Shown here piece by piece: positions 54,744 through 64,000 of a stretch of DNA of 64,000 bases. The stretch is from Chondrosia reniformis (taxonomy: Eukaryota > Porifera > Demospongiae > Chondrillida > Chondrillidae): the NCBI GenBank assembly GCA_947172415.1, contig OX359202.1, forward strand, positions 3,756,001 to 3,820,000, given 5' to 3'. A program made the position numbers and the translations under genes. Below the pieces are notes generated by a model, which was given only the letters and a program-made list of their open reading frames with translations, had not been told where the DNA came from and searched no databases. Position 1 is the first letter of the stretch, and every line of letters begins with the position of its first letter.

Positions 54744-57735
54744 AAACAAAAGCCTTTACGGAGAACCTTGTTACTTCTTGCCTTAGTTTACTAAGGCAAG
54801 GAGTATCTGGCTTGGACAACCCTCAGTCAGTTATGTTTTCCTTTCAAAGTTGTTTCTGGGTGGATGTAATAGTTTTTGTACTTTAGTCAGAAGCCTCGGC
54901 TTTGCCTCCTTCCGGCAGCCGCCGACAGATGCGCGTCGGGCCAAAGTTGACCGTCATAATAGAAGGGAGTACCTCCATACACAAATCCACCACTGCTTTC
55001 CAGAGGTCGACAGGCAAGGACTGGGACAGGACTACTTATCGTCCAGGCCCCAATCCCTCAACAGATAGATGTCGCCTCAATATCCTCACAGCCGAACAGA
55101 GAACAGTTCTCTGCATGGATCTCATCACTTCTACTGCACTTTTTGACAACTTTGGAATTCCCCTAAGGTCTTCCAGGAGCGTCTCCACTGTCCACAAAAC
55201 ACCAATTATCATCGGGACTACCTTAATTCGGTAGCCCCTAAATTTTTTCCTCATATCAGCTGCCAGCTTCTGGTACTTTTGGAACTTCTCTTGCCATCTT
55301 CCATTAATATTGCTGTCAGTAGGAAATGACATCTCAATAATGTAGATGGACTTACATAGCCGATCCTCAACCACTAAGTCTGGCCTTCTTTCTGTCATTT
55401 CATCATCTGTAGGGATACTAGGATCCCACAAGATTTTGACATCCCTATTCTCATAGACTGGTTTTGCTTCTAGTTTGTAACAGGGCTCTTCCTGCTTGAA
55501 TCCATATTCTTTCAACAGTCTCCACAACACAATCAGAATCGCCTGGTCATGTCTCTCTTTGTAGAGAGAAAATCCCTTGGGCTCACACATGTTTAGTATG
55601 TGTTTGACCGTTTCCATAGCCTTGCCACATTCTCTGCACATCAGGAGGCTAGAATTCTTCAGAATCCTATTTTGGTGCCACCTAGTGTGCAGCACATCAT
55701 CTTGGGCTGCGAGAATCAGAGCCTCAGTTTGAGGTCTGAGTCTCCCCTCAGAAAGCCACACATAAGACTCCCTATTTGTGACTTGTCTGTGGTATGAGCC
55801 CTGGTGAGACTTTTCGGTTAGGTTACTTTTTAACCTTTCAGTCTGAGCCTACCTGAGCTCACGTGCCACTCTCCTCCATTCTCTTACACTATTTTGTGAG
55901 GGATCTGTCTTCGGCCACATTTCCGGTTCTAGTTCTATTCCGTGGCTTCTCAGTATCAATCTGGCTTCTTTCAAGACAGTCCTCCTCTGCTTTGAGCACT
56001 CCAGCCACTTTTGGTGTTTAACCACAATGGCTATGAGTGGATCATTGGCAGTATGGAGGTATCTTGCCAGATTCACAACAGCCCTGTCGTGATCCAAAGG
56101 AAAACTACAGAGCCCTCTACCACCTTGAGGGCGAAACAAGTTCACTTTTTCAATAGCAGAGTTATAGTGATGACACTGGTACTTTCTCGTGATCTTTCTC
56201 ACCATTCGGTCCGGTTTTGGAAGTTCACTTTGAGTCCACTTCAAAACTGGGTAAGAGTATCTCAATAGAGAGGCACACAACATGTTAGAGGCTTCTGCAG
56301 CATTCTTACCATTGAGGTGAGAGCCCCACACTTTGTGGAGTCTCCTCCTCAATTGGTTGATCAAGCAAGCTTTGACCTTACTGTCATCTACCTCAAACAG
56401 GTGTTCTAGCCCTAGGTACTTATAAGTAGTACCTTTTTCAAGGCTCCTTATGGATTCTTCACTGCGTTCAGGGTTGTCTGGGCCAGCCAGAACTTTCCCC
56501 TTTTGCATGTGAGCTGTTCGGAGTGGCGATAAGGAGTCTCCTTGGAAGAGTCCCCTGTTATATTTAACAGGGGTGCTCCTAACCACCTTCTCCGCAGTCC
56601 TCAACTCAAGCACAGTAGCCCAATGTTTGGAGAAGAGCTCTATAGACCTCCGGATCCAACCTGGGCACTTGATGGTTTTTAGCACCTTCATCACCCACTG
56701 GTGAGGGACTCTGTCATATGCCTTCTCATAATCGATCCATGCCACATTAAGTGGCTTGCCCATAATTTTGGCATCTAGACCGATTGATTGATACAGCAAT
56801 AGACAGTCCACACAGCCCCACCTCCCTTTCCTCGAGCCATAGGTAAAAGATCATTGGTGTAGGTGTAAGTGAGTAATTCTGATGCAATGTATGCTGTGAC
56901 AGCCTTGTACATTGTGTTGAGATACGCAATAGGTCGGTAGTTGGCCGCACTTTTCGGGTCACCCTTTTTGTGGATGAGTAGAGTGCGACCCCTTGTAAGC
57001 CAGTCTGGGACTGACAGATCTCCGCTCACCACCCTCCATAGTACATCTGCCAAGGCAGACTGTGCAGAGGGGAGTGCTTTCCACCAAAAGTGTGGATGCC
57101 ATCTGGACCAGGGACTGACCAGATTTTTGCCTTTTTTAAGGCTTTCCTCAGTTTGGTCTCATCAATGCTATCGGGACCTTTAGAGGAGGTTCTACCCACC
57201 CCCTTCTTGGTTTCCTTTAGCCATTCTTTCACCCCTGGGTCGTCTTTGTTGACCTTACCAACAGTACCTACAATCTTTGTCCAAAAGTCTCTTACTACCT
57301 CAATTGAGGGAGCTTCATTGGAGGTTGGAATATTGCCATTCATCCGGAACTTCCTTTGGGTATTCCAAAGGTGGTTTTGTTCCTGGAATTTCCTGCGTTC
57401 AGCCGATCTTCGCTCTTGTAGGGTCCAGACCCTGAGTTTCCCCAGTGTCGGTTCCCGAGCTCTGATCAGCACACTCAGGTTTAATAAATGGAACTCCCTC
57501 CTAAGCTTTCTTCGGAGTACTTTCTGGCGTTTGGTCATAGGATTATTACTCTGTTGACGCGCTATTTCCACATCCAACCAGGCAAGCAGTCTTCTAAACC
57601 TAAGGCCTTTGGCCTTCCTGTCACTTATGTGACCTTCCTATCTCTTACTTCCCTTCTGATTATCTGATTTCCTTCCCTGGTTGCATGGCTGCGATTTGTA
57701 GGTTGTTTTTCCCCTCACAGCCATAGCAACATACA
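54744..57735 (-). mobile_element. RLE-LINE, copy 2 (minus strand), longer at the 5' side
   Basis: A second copy of the LINE at 41659-45634. It runs 5' to 3' on the minus strand from about 57735 to 54744, with the same 3' untranslated region, the same CCTTAGTTTACTAAGG hairpin and the same junction (complement of GTAGGTGTATGTACT at 54721-54738). It reaches further 5' than copy 1 but lacks about 215 bp around the RT catalytic box. It probably begins truncated: no N-terminal zinc finger or Myb domain was recognised. Confidence 0.85.
55036..57580 (-). pseudogene. RLE-LINE copy 2 polyprotein: RT with deleted YMDD box, zinc knuckle and RLE
   Basis: Read from 57580 down. A basic N-terminal region (DVEIARQQSNNPMTKRQKVL, 183 codons) leads to KAKIWSVPGPDGI (RT motif 1). 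A one-base frame change near 57050 gives FWWKALPSAQSALADVLW, then RTLLIHKKGDPKSAANYRPI (RT motif 2) and MYKAVTAYIASELL. A short deletion near 56835 changes frame again. The next 320-codon frame (55849-56811) has VAWIDYEKAYDRVPHQWV and LFQGDSLSPL. It then passes directly into RTAHMQKGKVLAGP, skipping about 72 residues that contain YMDD. One stop (TAG, 55849-55851) replaces a glutamate of copy 1. The last 241 codons hold CRECGKAMETVKHILNMC, RPDLVVED and the nuclease glutamate. It is nonfunctional. Confidence 0.85.
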
Positions 57736-60074
57736 ACTACAACCTACCTAGTACACAGTACAGGAATCAACAACTTGTACATACACATAGTACATACAAC
57801 TAGTACTTACAACTAGTACATACCACTAGAAACTAGTAACTAGTATATACTTAGTACACACAATTAGTACATAGAACTAGTTCCAACAAATAGATTATAC
57901 AACCACAACATACACCTAGTAAATACAGCTATATAGTACATAACGCTAGTACATACAATTAGACAATAGAACATACAACTAGTACATACAACTAGTACAA
58001 ACAAAGAGTACACACAACTAGTAAATATAACTAGTACATACAACAATTACCCAATACATATATATTCAACTAGTAGAAATAACTCCTACATTCGACTAGT
58101 ACATACAAATAGTATTGAGTACATACAACTAGTTCATAAAACTAGTTCATACAACTAGTACATGCAACAACTATCTAGTATAAACAACTACAACCTACCT
58201 AGTACACAGTATAAGTAGTGAAAGAATCAACAACTGGTACATACACAAAGTACATACAACTAGTACTTACAACTAGTACATACAACTAGAAACTAGTAAC
58301 TAGTACATACCTAGTACATACAATTAGTACATACAACTAGTACCCAGAACTATATAGCACTTAAAACTGGTTCATACAACTAGTACATAACTAGTACCTA
58401 CAATTAGTCATAGAACTGAGTTAAAACAATCAGAACATACAACCACTACATACACCTAGTATATACAATTTGTACATACAATTAGTACATTCAACTAGTC
58501 CATACAACTACGACAAACAGCTAGGACATACAACTAGTACATACACCTACTACATATAGCTAGTAAATACACATACCTTGTAATTATAAATAGTACACAC
58601 AACTAGTACATACAACCAGTACATAAAACTAGTACTTACAACTGGTACATACAACTAGAAACTAGTATATATAATTAGTTCACAGAATGAGTACATAATT
58701 CTACAATGTACAACTTGTATATTCAACTAGTACATAACTACTACACACAACTAGGAAAAACAACTAGGACATATAAATAGTACATACACCTACTACATAT
58801 AACTAGTACATACACTTTTACCTAATAATTATAAATAGTACATACAACTAGTACATACAACAATTACATCCAATTAGTATATACCACATACAACTAGTAC
58901 CTTCCTGGCACCTAGTATAACTAGTACAAGAACCTACCGCTTGTACATACAACTAGTACATATAACTAGAACATAAAACCAGTACATAGCTAGTACATAC
59001 AACTAGTATATACATACAACTAGTACATACAACTAGTACTTGAAATTAGTTCATATAACTAGTACACACATCTACCACATATAACTATTACATAAAAATA
59101 GAACTAGTACATATAAATAGTACATAAACATACAACATACAAGAAGTCCATACAACTACTAGTACATAGAACGAGTACATAAAACTAGGATCTATAACTA
59201 GTAGACACCCTCTACATATAATTAGTACATAAATATATAACTAGTACATGTGACTAGTGCATCCATATAGTATATATAACTAGTACATAAAACTAGTACA
59301 TGCAACTAGAAACTAGTACATACAACTAATATATACATAAAACTAGTACATTTAACTAATTCATACAACTAATATATACAAACAACTAGTTTATAACACT
59401 ATTATTTACAATTAGGTTGTCCAACTAGTTCACAGAACTATTAACTAGTACATATAACAAGTACATGCAACTAGTACATTCAACTAGTACATACAACTAG
59501 TTCATAAAACTCGTACACACATTTAGTTCATACAACTAGTAACTAGTACATATAGCTAGTACGTACACCAACTACATATAACTAGTAAATACACATATAC
59601 CTTGTAATTATAAATAGTACATACAACAAGTACATATAGCTAGGGCATACAACTAGTATATATAACTAGATCACAAACATATAACTACTACATACATATA
59701 ACTGGTACTTATTAATGGTACTTGCACATAGTACATACAAATAGTACATACATATGCTACATATAACTAGTACCTACAACTAGGAAATATAAATAGAACT
59801 AGTTCATAAAACTAGTGCATACAACTAGTACATATAACTATAGTTAGTTCTAGTACATACAACTAGTACATACAACTAATACATACAACTAGTACATACA
59901 ACTAGTTCATCAAAATAGGAAATATAACTGGTACACACACCTACTACATATGACTAATACATAAAAATATAAGTAGTTCAAATAAATAGTGCAACCACAT
60001 AGTACATACAACTAGTACATAAAACTAGTAAATACAATTTGAAAATATTATATACAACAAGTATATATATAAAA
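57736..60074 (-). repeat. 13-bp satellite, inverted segment 3
   Basis: About 2.3 kb of inverted satellite with no gene. Higher-order blocks are inverted too: the complement of CCAGTTGTTGATTC occurs at about 58227 (variant near 57765). The frame 57864-58046 is a repeat reading. Confidence 0.95.
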
Positions 60075-60341
60075 GAAGTATTTCGAGTTTAAAAACTCGA
60101 GGGGCTGCCGCCCCCCGAATTAATTTGAACTACTTGGCCGCATCATTGGGATTTGATATATACATTCGGAATACTCACATTTGAGGACGCTTGAGTGTCC
60201 TGAATTTTATAAATAACGATGGAAAAGCTTCGTTAACTAAAGCTTCCTGAACGCCGCCATTTGCAAAAACGATGTATTGACGTATAAATTAAGTGTTACA
60301 ATAGTTGAGTATGAACTCATATTATACATAATACAGCCCCT
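60075..60341 (-). mobile_element. Hairpin-ended ~400-bp repeat family, copy 4 (shortened)
   Basis: An inverted copy running from CGAGTTTAAAAACTCG (60084-60099) and GGGGCTGCCGCCCC to CAGCCCCT (60334-60341). It lacks the (TA)n and CTTCATGTTACG part of copy 2. The outer end next to CTAATT-type satellite is the same as in copy 2 (complement of TAATTAGGGGCTG). Confidence 0.8.
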
Positions 60342-61312
60342 AATTAGTACATTTAACTAGTACATACAACTGGTATATATATACAACTAGAACATATAAC
60401 TAGTACATAAAATTAATATGTACAACTAGTTCATACAACTAGTAACTAGTACATATAACTAGTATATGCGACTAGTACATACAACTAGTAAATACAACTA
60501 GTACATACAATTTGTAACTAGTACATAAAAATAATACATTCAACTAGTACATATAACTATTACATTTGATTGGTACATACAAATAGCATCGAGTACATAC
60601 AAGTAGTATATACAGCTAGTACATTCAACTAGTATATACAACCACTACATAAACAGGAAACTAGTACATACAACTAGTACATAGCTACTACATACAATTA
60701 GTATACACACAACTACAATTAGTACATACAACTACTACATCAAACTACTACATACAACCAGTACATACAACTAGTAAATATAACTAGTACTAATACATAG
60801 AACTAGTACATACAACTAATACGTTAAAGTAGTCCTAAAAACTAGCACAAACAACTAATTCCTACTCAGTACCTAATAAAACTAGTACCAGCACCTACAA
60901 CTAATACATACAGCTAGCGCATACACGTAGTACAGGCAACTTGTACATCCAACTGTAACATACAACTACTACATATAACCAGTACATACCCATATAACTA
61001 CTATATAAAAATAGTACATACACCTAGTACATACAACAAGTACTTACAAACGTACATACAACTAGTATATACAACTACAAACTAGTATATACAACTAATT
61101 CATAGAACGAGTACAAAATACTTGAACATACAACTAGTACATTCAACTCATATGTACAACTAGCACAAACAACTAGGACATATAACTAGTATATACACCT
61201 ACTACATATAATGAGCACATACACATATATCTAGAAAATATAAATAATACATACAACTAGTACATACAGCTTGCGCATACAACTAGTACATATAACCAGT
61301 ACACAAACATAC
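60342..61312 (-). repeat. 13-bp satellite, inverted segment 4
   Basis: About 970 bp of inverted satellite with no gene. It includes an inverted copy of the block marked by AATTCCTACTCAGTAC-type words (about 60869). Confidence 0.95.
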
Positions 61313-64000
61313 AAATCGATTTACTATACAAAAAAATGTCTGCCGCTGGCAGTAGTCAGTAGTCAGTAGTAGCCAATATTTGCCAGTTTTGATTGCCAAT
61401 TTGATCGGACTAGTCTTCATCATAGCCTTATTTGAGTCTCTGAGCCATCCCAGCTTGATTGGTACGAACAGAAGATGAACAAGGAGCCTGCGTGCACTGC
61501 ATCCTCGGAATGCAGTTTCACTGGTGAGCATGCAGTAAACCGGGCGCTCTGTAAGATATGTCACCGCCCGATGCCCCGAGAAGGGACGGCGCCATACGTG
61601 TGCACGGCCCAGTTGGTGAGCGATGCCCGGGATCGGGCATTGCACCACTTCCTTGTGACGTCCCTTCTGCCGAAACTCCTCAACAAACTGTCAGCCAAGC
61701 GTCCACAGAGGACCTCTCCATACTGCCACATGTGAGGATCTTGAAGAGGCTTCCACGTGCCTCACGAGTCCAATCGGCAAGGAAGCTGGCCACCATCCTA
61801 GACTAGGTGACTGTTGCCAACAGTTTCAACAGCTGGATGTGCCTCTTAAAGTTCCCCAGGCGCTGTCTCCGTGTCCCTATTAGAGGGGTCGACGCTGGAA
61901 TCTGGCTAAACATGTCAACCACCAGTTGGCTGAGGAGAGTGATCCTCTCCCCACTGCATCCCTGGGCCGTAGGAAGGCCAACCACTCTACCCCAAAGTCG
62001 CAGGACCCACTGCAGTTATTGGCCAAAAGAGTATCAAAGACATTGGAGGAGGGAGATTTCAGGGGAGCTGTACGCCTAACGTGCTCAGAGGATTCCATTG
62101 TGAATAACAGTGAAGACACCATAGCTGCTTTGAGATCTAAGCATCCACCTCCCCATCCACAATCCACTCCGTCTGAGGCACCTAGCAGAAGTGCAATGAC
62201 AGTTAATGAAGTAGATGTGATGCAGGCAATACGATCTTTCCCCAAAGGCTCAGCAGGTGGCCCCGATGGCCTCCGACCACAACATCTTCAAGACATGGTT
62301 GGGACATCAGCCGGTGCTGAGGGCATCTTGCTACTGCAATCTCTCACTGCCTTCACCAACCTTGTGCTTACAGGAGACATCCCTGCTGAGATACGGCCCT
62401 TCTTCTGTGGGGCTTCCCTCACAGCACTTAATAAGAAGGATGGAGGGGTAAGACCCATTGCAGTGGGTTGTACCCTTTGGCGTCTTGTAGCAAAGGTGGC
62501 CAGCAGGTCTGTCATGGAGAGAATGGGCCAGTACCTATCACCCTTACAACTTGGGTATGGCACCCCCCTCGGTGCGGAGGCAGCAGTCCATGTGTCTAGA
62601 TTATATCTGCTTCTACTGCCACCTGATCATGTCTTTTTGAAACTTGATTTTAGGAATGCCTTTAATACAATCGGAAGAGATAAAATTTTATCAGCTGCTA
62701 GAGACATGGTACCTGAAATTTTCCCCTTCATTTTTGCATGCTATTCTGCACCCTCAACCTTATTCTTCCGAGATACCACCATACTGTCTGCTGAGGGTGT
62801 TCAGCAAGGGGACCCCTTGGGCCCTTTACTGTTTAGTCTCGTGATCCACCAATTGATACTTCAGTTGAGGTCGGAGCTTCGCATCTTTTACCTGGATGAT
62901 GGCACTTTGGGAGATCCTGAAGGGGAGGTCTTACAAGACTTTCAGTTCATTGAACGTGAAGCGGAATATCTGGGCCTTGACCTGAACCGAAGAAAGACAG
63001 AACTAATTTGTGCAGAGCAAGCTGGCAGGAAGATCCTGGATGCTGCCCCTACCCTGTGCAAAGTCCCCCCAGAACAGGCTGTCATCCTGGGATCACCCAT
63101 TGGCCAGAGAGACTCAGTTGAAACCTCCCTTGCCGACAAGACACAGCACCTTGAAGACCATGGGAGCAAGGTTGAGCCACTTTTCCAAACATGATGCCAT
63201 CACCCTGTTGCGCTATTCCATAGCCATCCCAAAGGTACTGTACCTGCTAAGGACTGCGCCATGTTTCCAGTCTCTGCTTCTCAAGTCCTTTGACCTAGAG
63301 CTTCACTCTTGTCTCAGTGCCATCCTCAATGTTGATCTGGTCGACAATTCGGCATGGACCCAGGCAACCTTACCCATTGGGTTTGGAGGTATTGGGGTCT
63401 GCAACACATCACAGCTTGCACCATCTGCCTTCCTGGCTTCTGCTGCTGGTTGTGTGAGCCTCACTGAACAGATCCTGCCACCTAGGCTGCATGGCGTCTC
63501 CCACCCAGCAGCTAAGGAGGCTCTATAGGAGTGGAGAATGGGTCACAGTCATCAGCCTCCAGTCTCCCCTGGAAACATTCACCAAAGATCTTGGGACCAG
63601 CCACGTGTCCAAGCTATCCTTGATGGTCTCCTTGATACCACCACTGACCCCAAGGACCGAGCAAGGCTCTTGGTAGCCTCCACAAAGGAGTCAGGTGCTT
63701 GGCTGAATTCCCAACCAATCACATCCCTGGGTTTACGCATGGATGACGAGGTGGTACGTATAGCTGTTGGGCTTCGCCTGGGTGTTCCACTGTGCCACCC
63801 ACACACATGCTGCCATTGTGGTACCCTTGTGGACAAACAGGCCACCCACGGTCTCAGCTGCTAAAAAAGCGAGGGTCGCCATTCCCGTCATGCAGCTTTT
63901 AACGACATCATTAAGCGCTCCTTGGTGGCGGCACAGATTCCATCAATGTTGGAGCCTACAGGGCTTTGCAGATCAGATGGCAAGAGACCCGATGGGGTTA
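61313..64000 (+). mobile_element. LINE-like element with RT and restriction-like endonuclease, runs off the window
   Basis: Non-satellite DNA from about 61313 to the window end. It holds a leader (61313-61474) with short GTCAGTA repeats near 61356, and then the decayed polyprotein. The family differs from the RLE-LINE copies and from 19443-20910. The 3' end is not visible. Confidence 0.85.
61475..64000 (+). pseudogene. LINE-like polyprotein: cysteine-rich N-terminus, RT, zinc knuckle, start of RLE
   Basis: The N-terminus (frame 2 from 61475) has a cysteine pattern around LCKICHRPMP and YVCTAQ. The reading moves to frame 1 (ILPHVRILKRLPRASRVQSA, about 61715-61800) and to frame 0 from 61926, with 422 open codons. 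RT motifs: RSFPKGSAGGPDGLRPQHL, LTALNKKDGGVRPIAVGCTL, LQLGYGTPLGAEAAVHVSRL, FLKLDFRNAFNTIGRDKIL (motif A), GVQQGDPLGPLLFSLVIHQL (motif B), FYLDDGTLGD (catalytic YLDD, about 62890) and DLNRRKTELIC. Frame 1 resumes near 63160 with the thumb (LLRYSIAIPKVLYLLRTAPC). TAG at 63526-63528 and TAA at 63862-63864 interrupt it. The zinc knuckle (C-x4-C-x2-C...HGLSC, about 63788-63860) leads to [13 protein letters not shown], where RPD begins the endonuclease before the window ends. Similar proteins are widespread in invertebrates. It is nonfunctional. Confidence 0.85.

Noticed and set aside
54850..55797. Plus-strand frames opposite RLE-LINE copy 2 (and 44102-45729 minus frames opposite copy 1)
   Set aside because: Antisense readings of the LINE; the same shadows appear in both copies because the DNA is duplicated.

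Overview
The window looks like metazoan heterochromatin, and I find no host gene in it. About 40 kb is one degenerate satellite with a 13-bp unit, TAGTTGTATGTAC. The remaining ~23 kb is made of transposable elements inserted into that satellite and partly into each other. The element set (Penelope-like elements, RTE-type LINEs, LINEs with a restriction-like endonuclease, Tigger/pogo DNA transposons, MITEs) fits an invertebrate such as a sponge or cnidarian. The species cannot be fixed from the sequence. No tRNA, rRNA, bacterial operon or CRISPR array was recognised.

Layout. From 1 to 53583 the satellite runs in one orientation (G/T-rich on +). At about 53584 it flips and stays inverted (A/C-rich) to about 61312. 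Elements in the forward part: a 248-bp element with perfect 41-bp inverted repeats and a hammerhead ribozyme (519-766); a Penelope 3' fragment (8193-8666); a palindrome-rich 1.3-kb insertion (8795-10060); a LINE 3' end with restriction-like endonuclease on the minus strand (19443-20910); a long hairpin insertion (21660-22405); two related Tigger-like elements (25662-25978 and 27578-29013); a 763-bp Tigger derivative with an intact 143-aa ORF made only of DNA-binding domains (30336-31098); a nearly full-length RTE LINE (37185-40225); a 912-bp MITE (40365-41276) holding a nested MITE; and an RLE-LINE (41659-45634) whose YMDD catalytic motif is split by a Penelope element (42114-43737) carrying its own hammerhead motif. 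A chimeric reverse transcriptase fragment (52787-53465) sits just before the polarity switch.

The inverted part carries a second copy of the RLE-LINE (54744-57735), a second Penelope 3' fragment (53971-54496) inside a member of a ~400-bp hairpin-ended family, and another member of that family (60075-60341). Every family present in both parts keeps the same orientation relative to the satellite, so the right part looks like an inverted block of the same chromatin. From about 61313 to the end lies another, decayed RLE-type LINE.

The satellite is not random: blocks of 150-350 bp with diagnostic variants recur many times, so there is an irregular higher-order repeat structure. The coding remnants are mostly broken by stops and frameshifts. 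Main exceptions are the 143-aa CENP-B-like ORF and the 530-codon C-terminal half of RLE-LINE copy 1. Most promising for follow-up: the ribozyme element with perfect inverted repeats, the DNA-binding-only CENP-B-like ORF inside a satellite, and the possible satellite targeting by the RLE-LINE.
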